Below are positions 42,824 to 52,426 of a DNA stretch of 64,000 bases, one piece after another. The notes below the pieces were generated by a model. The model did no database searches. It saw nothing but the letters and a program-made list of their open reading frames with translations, and was not told where the DNA came from. Source of the DNA: Candidatus Ornithospirochaeta avicola. Its GTDB lineage: Bacteria > Spirochaetota > Spirochaetia > Sphaerochaetales > Sphaerochaetaceae. The stretch lies in assembly GCA_019113245.1 (NCBI GenBank), contig DXHU01000023.1, positions 225,770-289,769 on the forward strand. Reading direction: 5' to 3'. Positions within the stretch are counted from its first letter, which is position 1. The number at the start of each line of letters is the position of its first letter. The position numbers and the translations under genes were made by a program.

Positions 42824-43774
42824 ATGAAACATATATTCATCATTTTCTTAGCATTCCCTCTCCTTGTATCCTGCCCGGCAGAAGTAATTGACATGATCAA
42901 TTCCTACAGCGACAGAATCAACAGCACTCCTGTGCTTCTGGATTATGATGTGATTTCAAATAGTAATGCAGTCTTTCATTTTGACAATCCTGTTTTATTT
43001 ACAGACATCAGGCTGAACGGAAAAGAGAATTACAAAAACGGTGTATGGAAAAAGATGCAGAGCATAAAATTCGACACTCCTTTATCTTCCTCAGAGAACA
43101 CGCTTTCTTTTTCTGTAATTAACAGAGAAGGTAACAGCAGTAGATACACGATGAAGATATCGAGTGTAAACGAGGACCAGGCCTCTCTGTTAATAACAGA
43201 GGCAAGCATAAAGGGGACAAAAGACAGTCCTGACAGAATAGAGCTCACATGCATGGAAAGAGGCAGCACTGACGGCATTGTCATTGCAGATGCAGAGAAA
43301 GACTCAGCTGACCATCTTTTTTTTCTTCCCCATATGAAGCTTGAAAAGGGAGATATCATCATAGTCTACTGGGACAGCGATCCTGATTACCCATCATCAT
43401 TCAAAAGAGGCGGAAACACGACATACAAGCTCAGCGCACAGAGTGAGGAGACCCTCATATCGACAAACGGGGCAATCGTGCTCTACTCCTCGATAAACGG
43501 CAAAGGGGATATCATGGATGCACTTTTATACAACAAGAGCGGCGCAGAGGATTCTGACGGATTTGGAAACAAAAAGAGCCAGAACACATATACAGAAATG
43601 GAAAAGAGAGGCCAGTGGAGCGGACAAACAGTGCTCTCAGATGAAGTGACAGCAAGCCGCGTAATAGCCCGCTGCTATCCTTATGAAGACACAGACACAT
43701 GCGATGACTTCTACATTACAAAGGCGCGGCATTCCACATTCGGCTACGTGAACACTAACGAAGCCTACAAATAG
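42824..43774 (+). CDS. Lipoprotein with a lamin-tail-like domain
   Basis: This 316-residue protein has signal peptide MKHIFIIFLAFPLLVSCPAE with lipobox LVSC. The second half has the pattern of a lamin-tail (LTD) fold: LLITEASIKGTKDSPDRIEL, then IVIADAEKDSADHLFFLPHM and GDIIIVYWDSDPD. LTD domains are common in surface and nuclease-associated bacterial proteins and bind ligands or other proteins. No catalytic domain was seen. It stands alone with its own terminator. Confidence 0.78.
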   Translation: MKHIFIIFLAFPLLVSCPAEVIDMINSYSDRINSTPVLLDYDVISNSNAVFHFDNPVLFTDIRLNGKENYKNGVWKKMQSIKFDTPLSSSENTLSFSVINREGNSSRYTMKISSVNEDQASLLITEASIKGTKDSPDRIELTCMERGSTDGIVIADAEKDSADHLFFLPHMKLEKGDIIIVYWDSDPDYPSSFKRGGNTTYKLSAQSEETLISTNGAIVLYSSINGKGDIMDALLYNKSGAEDSDGFGNKKSQNTYTEMEKRGQWSGQTVLSDEVTASRVIARCYPYEDTDTCDDFYITKARHSTFGYVNTNEAYK

Positions 43775-43776
43775 CA

Positions 43777-43808
43777 AAAAGGCATCCTGAGTTCCCAAGA
43801 TGCCTTTT
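43777..43808. terminator. Bidirectional terminator between the LTD lipoprotein and ssb
   Basis: AAAAGGCATC and GATGCCTTTT form a 10-bp stem with a 12-base loop. A runs on one side and T runs on the other let it stop both convergent transcripts. Confidence 0.88.
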
Positions 43809-43834
43809 GGGGATTCATGATGTCATGATTAATA

Positions 43835-44278
43835 TCAAAAACTGTAAACTACCTCTTCCTCTTTTGCCTCCTTCTTTTCATCAGCCTCATCAAGAACGAA
43901 AAGCTCATCCTCAGAAATCTCTCTAGTCTCGCTCTTCTTCTTCCATCGGAACTCGACATGGCTTGCAACGATTTCAAAAGTCTTCCTTGCTTCCCCGCTC
44001 TTTGACGTCCATTCGCTCATTCTGAGCTCACCGATTACACGGACACTCATTCCCTTCTCAAGGCGCTCAATTGCGCTTCTTGACACATCGCCCCATACAA
44101 GAACGGGCATTATGAGCGACTCATCGACAATCTCATCCTTTTTGTTCCTGTAGACCTTGTGGCTTGAAATAGAGAACTTCACAAGCCGTCCCCAGCTGTT
44201 TCCATCCTTTTCTGTTGCAACCACTTTAGGCTCTTCCAGGAGAATGCCTTCAAGAAGGATGTTGTTCAAATGGTTCAT
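43835..44278 (-). CDS. ssb: Single-stranded DNA-binding protein
   Basis: This SSB of about 147 residues protects single-stranded DNA in replication and repair. MNHLNNILLEGILLEEPKVV opens the OB fold; WGRLVKFSISS and VRVIGELRMSEWTSK follow. The acidic tail ends EEEVVYSF rather than the usual DDDIPF, but keeps the acidic residues before a terminal Phe. ATG 44278 has a perfect AGGAGG, while an upstream frame has none. It is divergent from pyrH. Confidence 0.93.
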   Translation of the reverse strand: MNHLNNILLEGILLEEPKVVATEKDGNSWGRLVKFSISSHKVYRNKKDEIVDESLIMPVLVWGDVSRSAIERLEKGMSVRVIGELRMSEWTSKSGEARKTFEIVASHVEFRWKKKSETREISEDELFVLDEADEKKEAKEEEVVYSF

Positions 44279-44309
44279 ATTAGCCTCCTGAAAAGAAAGA
44301 GAAACAAAC

Positions 44310-44338
44310 TTCAATTTTGCCCACTTTTCTGATAAAAT
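44310..44338 (+). promoter_or_regulatory. pyrH promoter implying a leaderless message
   Basis: TTCAAT (44310-44315), a 17-bp spacer and TAAAAT (44333-44338) end seven bases before the pyrH ATG at 44346. No SD is present. The transcript would start at or next to the ATG. Confidence 0.55.
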
Positions 44339-44345
44339 CATTTAC

Positions 44346-45035
44346 ATGAAAACAATAGTTCTTTCACTTGGCGGCTCGATTGTCGCCCCGGACAGCGTTG
44401 ACACAGCATTGCTTACCTCATTTAAAGAGGCAATAGTATCATATCTTGAAAAAGATGAGGAAAGAAGAATAATCCTTGTTGTCGGAGGAGGAGCACCGGC
44501 ACGCATTTATCAGAAGGCAGTGAAGATAGTCAATGAAAACATTGACAACAAGAGCCTTGATTGGATAGGAATCAGGGCGACAAGACTCAATGCGGAGATG
44601 GTGAGAGCCTCGTTTGAGCCTTATTCTGAAAAGGAGATAGTAACTGATCCTACAGCTGATTTCAGCTTTGAAAAGCGTGTGCTTGTAGCATCAGGATGGA
44701 AGCCTGGATTTTCAACAGACACAGATGCTGTCTATCTTGCAAAACGCTTTGGCTCGTCCACTGTAGTGAATCTGAGCAATATAAAGAAAGTGTATACAGC
44801 CGACCCAAAGATTGACAGGAACGCAAAACCGCTGGATTTCATTAGCTGGCCGGACTTCCTCAATATGGTCGGATCAGAGTGGAATCCCGGAGCAAATCTT
44901 CCTTTTGACCCAGTTGCATCAAAATTTGCAAGCGATGAGAAGATGCGCGTTGTCTGCATGGATGGAAGAAACATAGAAAATCTCATGGCATTCCTTGAGG
45001 GAAAGAGCTTTGAGGGAACTACTATCTCCTTTTGA
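44346..45035 (+). CDS. pyrH: UMP kinase, archaeal-type
   Basis: PyrH phosphorylates UMP to UDP, the next step after the pyr operon in this window. The 229 residues are an amino-acid kinase fold: VLSLGGSIVAPDSVD, VVGGGAPARIYQKAV, and WKPGFSTDTDAVYLAKRFGSSTVVNLSNIKKVYTADPK. The DTDAVYLA segment resembles the archaeal form of the enzyme rather than the common bacterial PyrH. No SD is seen, so it may be translated from a leaderless message. Its end overlaps the convergent radical SAM gene by 14 bp. Confidence 0.88.
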   Translation: MKTIVLSLGGSIVAPDSVDTALLTSFKEAIVSYLEKDEERRIILVVGGGAPARIYQKAVKIVNENIDNKSLDWIGIRATRLNAEMVRASFEPYSEKEIVTDPTADFSFEKRVLVASGWKPGFSTDTDAVYLAKRFGSSTVVNLSNIKKVYTADPKIDRNAKPLDFISWPDFLNMVGSEWNPGANLPFDPVASKFASDEKMRVVCMDGRNIENLMAFLEGKSFEGTTISF

Positions 45036-45960
45036 TTGAAAGAAAATAAGGACTTGCTGTTGCAAAGGGAGAGGGGAAGGGAACATCCTTTTTGAAATCA
45101 GGTATCCACTTATCCTCATCTCCCAGTTCCTGTATGAATCCGTCATCAATCTCATAGTACTCAAGTGCAGATACAAGAGTATCGTATTCTTCCTCTGTGA
45201 TCTTATCAAACTTTATTCCCGAGCGTGGAGGTACAAACTGCACCATCAGTGAAAGAAAGAATGAAGACTTGTAATTCCTGCTGTAGTATTCAAGAAATGA
45301 AAGCGTTTCATTGACTGTGCCCGGGAAAACAAGGTGGCGCAGCAGAGTACCCCTCATTTTATCAAAATCCGTCACAGGATGAGTCTTCTTTACATAATCC
45401 AATACTGGGATTATCACATCGGCATAGCGGGAAGTTGAGCAGAAACGGGAAGCCACAGAGTGGCTGAGAGTCTTGCAGTCAAGTAGATATATGTCGATAT
45501 AGGGGTCAATGAGTGAAAGGGCTTCAATGTTCTCATAGCCGGATGAATTCCAGACAACAGGAAGGTCAAATCCCATTTTCCTTGCTTCATCGAGCGCAGA
45601 GATAATAGACGGGATAAAATGAGTGCCGGTGATGAGGTTCAATGTATGAGCGCCCATTTTCTTCAAATCCATCATCAGGAGGGCCAGCTCTGTTGTGCTC
45701 ATTTTGTAGCCTATGCTTTCCTTCTCAACTCCGGATATCTGGATATTCTGGCAATATGGGCAATGCAATGTGCATCCTGTGAAGAAAATTGTCCCCGATC
45801 CGTTTTTTCCTGTAATCGGCGGTTCTTCCCCTCGATGAAGACCTGCCCATGCAACTGTCGCATTGTCTGTCGACCTGCAGAGTCCAAGCTCTCCCCTGCT
45901 TCTGTCTGCATGGCACATGTTAGGACATAATGTACATGATGTGTAAGCGCTATTGACCAT
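45022..45960 (-). CDS. PflX-like radical SAM protein
   Basis: This iron-sulfur protein of about 312 residues belongs to the pyruvate-formate-lyase-activase-like group, COG1313 type. The N-terminus has a cysteine-rich segment, CTLCPNMCHADRSRGELGLC, then the radical SAM site FTGCTLHCPYCQNIQIS (CxxxCxxC). ATG 45960 is preferred over an upstream TTG. No glycyl radical enzyme is in the window, so the substrate is unknown. It is divergent from the patatin gene 41 bp away. Confidence 0.85.
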   Translation of the reverse strand: MVNSAYTSCTLCPNMCHADRSRGELGLCRSTDNATVAWAGLHRGEEPPITGKNGSGTIFFTGCTLHCPYCQNIQISGVEKESIGYKMSTTELALLMMDLKKMGAHTLNLITGTHFIPSIISALDEARKMGFDLPVVWNSSGYENIEALSLIDPYIDIYLLDCKTLSHSVASRFCSTSRYADVIIPVLDYVKKTHPVTDFDKMRGTLLRHLVFPGTVNETLSFLEYYSRNYKSSFFLSLMVQFVPPRSGIKFDKITEEEYDTLVSALEYYEIDDGFIQELGDEDKWIPDFKKDVPFPSPFATASPYFLSIKRR

Positions 45961-46001
45961 ACTCTCTAAAGATATTACCAATTAAACAGAAAAGAGCATA
46001 T

Positions 46002-47090
46002 ATGAAAAAAGGGAAAGAGAAGAAAACAAGATACATCCTCTCAATTGACGGGGGAGGAATGAGGGGCATTATTCCCGCTTATATTCTGAACAGGCTTGAC
46101 ACACTTCTTGAGAAAGAAGGCGATTTAAGGCCTCTTTATTCGCATTTTGACCTCATTGCCGGTACAAGCACGGGGGCTCTTCTTGCTCTGGCTCTCTCCT
46201 GCCCTGCTGAGGGCGGGAAGCTGAAGGCTGACAGCAAGGGCGGCTATCCTGTGTACCAGGAGGAAAGATCATTCTTCTTCAGAAAGAAGGAGATATACAA
46301 GGGCAGGATAAGATCCTCTTTCGATCCTAAAATCATGGAGGACATATATCTGAAAAACGGGGAGAGGATTTTCCCTCATCAGAAGAGCTTTCTCGGCCCG
46401 ATATTCCAGGACAAATATGATGTGCGCCCTTTTGAGGCATTCCTGAAGGAAAATCTTCTGGACTATAAAATGAATGACCTTCTTGCTCCGACTGTGATTG
46501 TATCCTATGACACACTCAGCGGGAATCCCTTCCTTTTTACAAGCTACAGCTCTTGCTACTCTCTTTTTGACGCATCACGGGCAAGTACAGCAGCTCCGCT
46601 TTATTTTCCTCCTCACATGATTGAGGATGGAAAAGGCATTAAGAGGTGCCTTGTTGACGGAGGACTTTGTGCAAACAATCCCGCACTTGTTGCGTATATA
46701 GAGGCAAAAAAGCTTTATCCGGATACGGATGAGTTTGTAATTCTGAGCCTCTCCACATGCAAAAAGCCTTTTTCATTTGATGCATCAAAGACTGGAGGTG
46801 GGATTACCGGATGGGCCTACCCTATTTTAAAGAGCTACATGTCCGCACAGGAGAGCATGATGAATCTCTCTCTTGAGAATCTCCCGGATGCAAGATACAT
46901 CAGAATTTATTCTGACATACTTGAAAAGAAGATATCCCTGGATGATGTATCTAGAGAAAGCCTTGATGAACTGAAGAGAATTGCAGAACTTCTTTATAAG
47001 GACCATGAGTGCAAGATAAAAGAAATTGCACATGAAATCTCAATGTGCAGGACAAGGGAGAATGTAAAGCTTGAATATAATCAGAGCTGA
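46002..47090 (+). CDS. Cytoplasmic patatin-like phospholipase
   Basis: This 362-residue serine lipase has no signal peptide. It shows the oxyanion motif ILSIDGGGMRGIIPAYIL, the nucleophile site LIAGTSTGALLALAL, and the catalytic aspartate in LVDGGLCANNPALVAY. The layout matches bacterial patatins that act on membrane lipids. No CD-NTase, SAVED or other defence gene is adjacent, so a defence role cannot be argued. Its last 20 bases overlap the GNAT gene, suggesting an operon with that enzyme and a MATE pump. Confidence 0.9.
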   Translation: MKKGKEKKTRYILSIDGGGMRGIIPAYILNRLDTLLEKEGDLRPLYSHFDLIAGTSTGALLALALSCPAEGGKLKADSKGGYPVYQEERSFFFRKKEIYKGRIRSSFDPKIMEDIYLKNGERIFPHQKSFLGPIFQDKYDVRPFEAFLKENLLDYKMNDLLAPTVIVSYDTLSGNPFLFTSYSSCYSLFDASRASTAAPLYFPPHMIEDGKGIKRCLVDGGLCANNPALVAYIEAKKLYPDTDEFVILSLSTCKKPFSFDASKTGGGITGWAYPILKSYMSAQESMMNLSLENLPDARYIRIYSDILEKKISLDDVSRESLDELKRIAELLYKDHECKIKEIAHEISMCRTRENVKLEYNQS

Positions 47091-47550
47091 AAAAGAAGAC
47101 ATTGACAACATACTCATAATCTATGAAAAAGCAAAGGCTTTCATGAGAAGAAGCGGCAACAGCAGCCAGTGGAGCGACGGCTATCCGTCAAGAGCCATTC
47201 TTTTAAACGATATTGAAAGAAAAGAACTGTATAAGATTGTTGACGGAAAAAGTATCATGGCAGTCTTTCTTCTCATGCAGAGAGAAGAAAAGACGTACAG
47301 GGAAATTGAAGGCTCATGGCTTGAGGATTCTTCTTATCTGACAATACACCGCATTGCGAAGGCAGATGGCAGAAGAGGAATATTGCAAGAGGCTGTGCAG
47401 TTTGCAGAAAGGATAAATCCTCACATCAGAATCGACACTCACCATGACAACAAGCCGATGCAGAAGGTGCTTTTGAGCCTCGGTTTCACTTTCTGCGGGA
47501 TAATCCACCTGGAAAACGGGGAAGAGAGACTTGCATATGAGAAGACGTGA
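47071..47550 (+). CDS. GNAT-family acetyltransferase
   Basis: The 159 residues form an acetyl-CoA-dependent N-acetyltransferase fold. MNIIRAEKEDIDNILIIYEKAKAFM opens it, and the C-terminal IDTHHDNKPMQKVLLSLGFTFCGIIHL is the usual GNAT end. The WSDGYPSRAIL segment is typical of one subgroup that is often annotated only as GNAT. The start codon is TTG at 47071. The substrate is unknown. Confidence 0.82.
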   Translation: MNIIRAEKEDIDNILIIYEKAKAFMRRSGNSSQWSDGYPSRAILLNDIERKELYKIVDGKSIMAVFLLMQREEKTYREIEGSWLEDSSYLTIHRIAKADGRRGILQEAVQFAERINPHIRIDTHHDNKPMQKVLLSLGFTFCGIIHLENGEERLAYEKT

Positions 47551-48874
47551 AAGCCTGACTGAAGGGAAAATAACGCTTTCTCTTCTCTCTTTCTCATCAT
47601 TTCTCATTCTCGCATCTCTTTTCCAGCTTGCCTACAATGCATCAGACAGCATAATACTCGGACACTTTCTTGGAGAAGATGCACTTGCAGCAAGCGGAGT
47701 AAACGCACCCGTAAACAACATTATAATTCTTTCGCTTTCAGGACTCAGTACAGGATCGGCAATTCTTACAGCCTATTATTATGGAAAGGGTGATGAAAAA
47801 AGACTGAAAAGCACATATTCAAGTGTTTTGACAGCGGGCCTTGCCTTCACGCTCTTGGTTGCCACACTCGGTGCAGTTTTCTCTCCTTTCATCATCAGGT
47901 GGATGAATACACCGGATGAGATTGAAAGAATGAGCACATCATATTTGAGGATACTCATGCTCGGAACTCCGTTTGCATTTTCTTACAATGCCCTGTCATC
48001 CACGCTTAAAAGCATAGGAAACGCGAAGGTTCCTCTTTTCTTCCTGCTCCTTTCATCCCTTTTGAACATATTCATGGACCTTATACTGATAGGCCTTCTT
48101 GGCTTTGGAATCAAGGCAAGTGCAGCAACGACTATTTTCTCAGAATTTCTTTCTGCCTTGCTCTGCTTTATCTACATACAGAAAAAAGAAAGGCTTCTTG
48201 CCCTTAAAATGCGCGATATAAAGATAGACAGAGCCCAGCTCTCGCTTACTCTCAGCTACTCTGTTTCAACACTAATCCAGCAGACCATACAGCCTGTTTT
48301 CAAACTCCTGATTCAGGGGGCTGTCAACACAATGGGAGTTTCTCAGATTGCAGCTTTCAACATAGCATCGCGGCTTGATGACTTTGCATTCACTCCAGAA
48401 CAGAACATAGCAAGCGCTGAAACCACATTCATAAGCCAGAACCTTGGAGCAGGGAAAAAAGACAGAATCAAAAAAGGAATCATTGCAGGCCTTGCAATAG
48501 AAGCCTGCTATGCTCTCATTCTCTTTTTGATACTCCATTTCTTCTCAGAGCCCATCATAGGAATTTTCATCAGCAGGAATGAAAGAGCTGTGATAAAGGA
48601 GGCTGGAGCATATATCTCATTCATGTCGCTTATATACATCCTACCTGCATGCACAAATTTGCTTCAGGGAGTGCTGAGAGGCTTCGGTATGGTCAAAAGC
48701 ACCATAACAGGCACATTCATACAAGCTGGAGCAAGGTGTTTATTCACATACCTCCTTGTTCCAGAGATGGGCATCCTCGCCGTTGCTCTTTCCTGCATGA
48801 TAGGATGGCTTTTAATGCTCTTATTTCTTATTCCATACACATATTGTCATGCACAGAAGAGGACTCAGACATAA
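47537..48874 (+). CDS. MATE-family efflux transporter
   Basis: This integral membrane drug or metabolite antiporter has 445 residues and about 12 helices. MATE features are FQLAYNASDSIILGHFLGEDALAASG, IGNAKVPLFFLLLSSLLNIFMDLILI, and QAGARCLFTYLLVPEMGILAVALS. The start is ATG 47537, 14 bases inside the end of the GNAT gene. The stop overlaps the convergent glutamine synthetase gene by 10 bp. Confidence 0.92.
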   Translation: MRRRESLTEGKITLSLLSFSSFLILASLFQLAYNASDSIILGHFLGEDALAASGVNAPVNNIIILSLSGLSTGSAILTAYYYGKGDEKRLKSTYSSVLTAGLAFTLLVATLGAVFSPFIIRWMNTPDEIERMSTSYLRILMLGTPFAFSYNALSSTLKSIGNAKVPLFFLLLSSLLNIFMDLILIGLLGFGIKASAATTIFSEFLSALLCFIYIQKKERLLALKMRDIKIDRAQLSLTLSYSVSTLIQQTIQPVFKLLIQGAVNTMGVSQIAAFNIASRLDDFAFTPEQNIASAETTFISQNLGAGKKDRIKKGIIAGLAIEACYALILFLILHFFSEPIIGIFISRNERAVIKEAGAYISFMSLIYILPACTNLLQGVLRGFGMVKSTITGTFIQAGARCLFTYLLVPEMGILAVALSCMIGWLLMLLFLIPYTYCHAQKRTQT

Positions 48875-50952
48875 AAGAGTATGTCTGTATATGTAGGGAT
48901 GGGCCAGTAGTCCTTTCCAACTATCATTTCAAGCTCATCACTTGAGTCCCTGCACTTTTGCATCAGAGGAAGAATAATGTCCTTTGCATAGAAGGCTGCG
49001 CTTCTTGCATCATCAGGCATCGCAACAGCTGCATTCTTGAGCGCATCGCAGTCCAGAGAGAGCCTATTCACAAGCTCTGTCACATCTCGGCATATCTTCT
49101 CTTCCCCGCTTGCCTTTATTGAAAGGGCTTTTTTGTTTATAAGGCCCTTTGCAATATCATCAGAGTATCTGACAGAAGACGGGATTATCTGCTTTGTAAG
49201 CATCTCAAGCAGCATCGATGCCTCGATATGCACCTGCTTGCGGTACTCATCAAGAAGGATCTCCTCACGTGAGATTATCTCCTCCCTTGTATACACTTTC
49301 TGCCTTTTGAACAGCTCAACATTCTTCTCATCATGGTAATGCACAAGAGCTTCCGGTGTTGTGCGGTAATTTGTCAGTCCTCTTTTTTCGGCCTCTTCTT
49401 CCCACTCGCGGCTGTATCCGTTACCGTTGAAGATTATTCTCTTATGTGCCTTAAGCTCTCTTTTTATGAGAGTATGAAGGGCTTGTTTGAAATCTCCTGC
49501 ATTCTCAAGCTCGGATGCAAAGAGAGAGAATGTGTCTGCAACTGCAGTGTTTATTATCGTATTGGTGCATCCGATATTGAACGATGAGCCGAGCATTCTG
49601 AATTCAAACTTGTTTCCAGTAAAGGCAAAAGGGCTTGTCCTGTTGCGGTCTGAATTGTCACGCGGAAGCTGCGGAAGGGATGCAGCTCCTATATCAAGCT
49701 TCACGCCGTTCTTAATCTCAGCTCTTCTTTCTTCGATGATTGCGTTTATCACCTCTTCAAGTTCACTCCCGACAAATACGGACACAATTGCAGGAGGCGC
49801 CTCGTTTCCTCCAAGCCTGAAATCGTTGCCAAGAGAGGCCACAGAAAGACGCAGCAGATCCTGATAATCATCAACTGCCTTTATTACAGCTGTGAGAACA
49901 AGAAGGAATAGCGCATTCTCCTGCGGTGTTATTCCCGGATCCAGAAGATTTTCTCCATCGCTTGTCTCAAGTGACCAGTTGTTATGCTTTCCGCTTCCGT
50001 TTACTCCGCTGAAAGGCTTTTCATGCAAAAGGCAAGCAAAACCATGACGGTCTGCGACCTTCTTTATTATCTCCATCGTCAGCTGATTGCTGTCAGTTGC
50101 AATATTAACTTTATCGAAAATTGGAGCCATCTCATGCTGGCAAGGAGCAACCTCGTTATGCTCTGTCTTTGCCTTTATTCCAAGCTTCCAGAGCTCCCTG
50201 TCGAAATCTTCCATAAAAGCCTTGACTCTCGGCCTTATCGATCCAAAATAATGATCTTCTTTCTCCTGGCCCTTTGGAGCGGCAGCCCCAATCAATGTAC
50301 GTCCTGTGAGAATCAGATCCGGCCTTCTCTTATAATCTTCCTTGTCAATTAAAAAATATTCCTGCTCTGCTCCGACTGTCACATTCACGCGCCTCGGGTA
50401 TTTTTCAAAAAGAGCAAGAATTCTCTTTGCCTGAGTGTTTATTGCATCCATGCTCCTCAATAGCGGCGTCTTCTTGTCAAGAATCTGCCCCGTATATGAA
50501 CAGAATGCTGTTGGGATACAAAGCGTGTTGTCCTTGATGAATGCAAAGCTTGTAGGATCCCAGGCAGTGTAACCGCGGGCCTCGAAAGTAGCTCTCAGTC
50601 CGCCGGAAGGGAAACTTGAAGCATCAGGCTCTCCCTTGACAAGCTCCTTTCCTGAAAAATCCATTATGATGCTTCCATCTCTCTGCGCTGTGATGAAGCT
50701 GTCATGCTTTTCTGCAGTGATTCCTGTCATGGGCTGAAACCAGTGTGTGAAATGAGTAGCGCCTTTCTTCAAGGCCCACTCCTTCATTGCAGATGCGACA
50801 ACATCGGCAATCTTTTCATCAAGTCTCTTGCCATCGTTTATTGTCTTCAAAAGCTCTTTATACACTTCCCTTGGAAGCATGGATCGCATCACAGCATCGT
50901 TGAAAACCATCGATGCAAAAAGATCCGGAACATTCTTTTTCTCTTCAGTCAT
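48865..50952 (-). CDS. glnN: Glutamine synthetase type III
   Basis: GSIII makes glutamine from glutamate, ammonia and ATP. The 695 residues match the long type III enzymes of Bacteroides and spirochaetes. Features are ATHFTHWFQPMTGITAEKHDSF, EQEYFLID, GIKAKTEHNEVAPCQHEMAP, and NGSGKHNNWSLETSDGENLL. The C-terminal GSIII region is complete. No PII or Ntr gene is nearby. Upstream, another MATE gene ends 31 bases away on the same strand. Confidence 0.95.
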   Translation of the reverse strand: MTEEKKNVPDLFASMVFNDAVMRSMLPREVYKELLKTINDGKRLDEKIADVVASAMKEWALKKGATHFTHWFQPMTGITAEKHDSFITAQRDGSIIMDFSGKELVKGEPDASSFPSGGLRATFEARGYTAWDPTSFAFIKDNTLCIPTAFCSYTGQILDKKTPLLRSMDAINTQAKRILALFEKYPRRVNVTVGAEQEYFLIDKEDYKRRPDLILTGRTLIGAAAPKGQEKEDHYFGSIRPRVKAFMEDFDRELWKLGIKAKTEHNEVAPCQHEMAPIFDKVNIATDSNQLTMEIIKKVADRHGFACLLHEKPFSGVNGSGKHNNWSLETSDGENLLDPGITPQENALFLLVLTAVIKAVDDYQDLLRLSVASLGNDFRLGGNEAPPAIVSVFVGSELEEVINAIIEERRAEIKNGVKLDIGAASLPQLPRDNSDRNRTSPFAFTGNKFEFRMLGSSFNIGCTNTIINTAVADTFSLFASELENAGDFKQALHTLIKRELKAHKRIIFNGNGYSREWEEEAEKRGLTNYRTTPEALVHYHDEKNVELFKRQKVYTREEIISREEILLDEYRKQVHIEASMLLEMLTKQIIPSSVRYSDDIAKGLINKKALSIKASGEEKICRDVTELVNRLSLDCDALKNAAVAMPDDARSAAFYAKDIILPLMQKCRDSSDELEMIVGKDYWPIPTYTDILFYV

Positions 50953-50983
50953 GAAGATATTCTGTTGCTTTTGAAAAAATCAA

Positions 50984-52330
50984 TCAAGATTTTCTGAACA
51001 ATCTCAGCAATTTAGAGAGAAGAATCAGGGATAAAATGAGAGTAAGAAGCCCCGAGGATGCCATATTCGCATATATCCCGTTTACCCCGAATGGGAATAT
51101 CAGCAAGAAGCAGATGACCGGGAATACAATTGCCTGGGCAATGCTTATAAGCGTTGCATAAAGAGGCATTCCGATTGCAGATGCAAAACTCTGAGTCGAG
51201 AAGTTTATCCATCTTGTGATATATGTGAAGGAGAATATCACTATCGCAATTCGAGCTGCGCTTATGAAGCTCTCATCCATTGAGGAGAAGAATATGTTCA
51301 TTATCTGAACTGGGAATGCAAGAAGAATGACGAAAGAGAGTGCTGAGATTATCAAGGCAACGCTGTAGCACACTGTTTCAATCTTCTTCACCCTCTTCAA
51401 ATCTCCCTTTCCCCAGTTATAGCCGACAGCAGGCTGAAGGGAATCACAGAGCCCATATAAAAACGGCATGATAAAACCGTCAATCTGCATCAGGACACCG
51501 TAAATCGAGACGCTGTCTGCTGTGGAAACAAGCAACAGTATGCTGTTGATGAATATGCTTGTAAGCCTGCTTGCTGTTGTTGCAAGGAACACAGGAAGCC
51601 CGGATGAAAATATATCCCTAATATGATTCAGCCTGAGGTGCAGACGTGTGAATGCAAGCACTGTTTTCTTCCTTACAAAAGGAAGAAGACCGATGAGTGT
51701 GCATATTGAAAGCGAAATCGATGATCCAACAGCAACAGAGCCGACTCCCATGCCAAAAACAAAGAGGAAAAGGAAATCCAGAGTGAAAGCAAGAAGGGAC
51801 ATTATGATGTTTATCGCCATGCTGTACTTCACCTTTCCTGATATCTTCAGATAGTTGTCCACTGCAAAGAAAAGAGCTGTAATGGGTGCAAAGACCGCAT
51901 AGCCGCGCAGATATGCAACCGCATCTGGAATGAGTGTCTCATCTGCATTCATCAGGCGGAAGAATAAGGGGCCCCCAAAATATAGAAGAAGAAGCATCAA
52001 AAAAGATGTGAAGGCAATAAGGAATACAGCAAGTGTGAATATTTCGTTTGCCGCCTTCCTGTCATTCTGCCCCAGCTTTATTGAAATTCTGACTGAGCTT
52101 CCGACTCCTATAAAGTCAGATAGCGCGAAATTGATGTAGACAAGCGGAAGTGCCAGGTTGAATGCTGCAAATGTAGTGCTTCCAAGTGCCCTAGAAACAA
52201 GAAGGCCTTCCACAATCCAGAAAATATTTGTGGCAATCATGCCAATTGATCCTGGAACGGATACCTTCAGAAAAAGCTTTGGCATGCTTGTGTTCTCAAA
52301 TAATCTTATGCTCTTATCATTCTCGTCCAT
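50984..52330 (-). CDS. MATE-family efflux transporter (second copy)
   Basis: This 448-residue polytopic protein is a second MATE antiporter, only distantly like the one at 47537. ENTSMPKLFLKVSVPGSIGMIATNIFWIVEGLLV and SIYGVLMQIDGFIMPFLYGLCDSLQPAVGYNWG are typical segments, with LYATLISIAQAIVFPV near the end. It shares orientation with glnN downstream. The transported substrate is unknown. Confidence 0.9.
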   Translation of the reverse strand: MDENDKSIRLFENTSMPKLFLKVSVPGSIGMIATNIFWIVEGLLVSRALGSTTFAAFNLALPLVYINFALSDFIGVGSSVRISIKLGQNDRKAANEIFTLAVFLIAFTSFLMLLLLYFGGPLFFRLMNADETLIPDAVAYLRGYAVFAPITALFFAVDNYLKISGKVKYSMAINIIMSLLAFTLDFLFLFVFGMGVGSVAVGSSISLSICTLIGLLPFVRKKTVLAFTRLHLRLNHIRDIFSSGLPVFLATTASRLTSIFINSILLLVSTADSVSIYGVLMQIDGFIMPFLYGLCDSLQPAVGYNWGKGDLKRVKKIETVCYSVALIISALSFVILLAFPVQIMNIFFSSMDESFISAARIAIVIFSFTYITRWINFSTQSFASAIGMPLYATLISIAQAIVFPVICFLLIFPFGVNGIYANMASSGLLTLILSLILLSKLLRLFRKS

Positions 52331-52413
52331 AAACTCACCGCAGACAGTCTAAGCTAACATATGATTTTCCTCAAGGGGCACAATATTGGGAAGCCTAAAA
52401 CGAAAAATCTGGC

Positions 52414-52419
52414 TATAAT
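52414..52419 (+). promoter_or_regulatory. -10 box of the cyclo-ligase gene
   Basis: TATAAT lies seven bases before the proposed GTG start of the folate gene. No convincing -35 box is 17 bases upstream. If used, transcription would start at the GTG and the message would be leaderless. Confidence 0.45.
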
Positions 52420-52426
52420 CAGAGCC

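Noticed and set aside
46002..47090. Patatin as a CapV-like CBASS effector
   Set aside because: No cyclase or other CBASS gene is adjacent. Neighbours are a GNAT enzyme, a MATE pump and a radical SAM protein.
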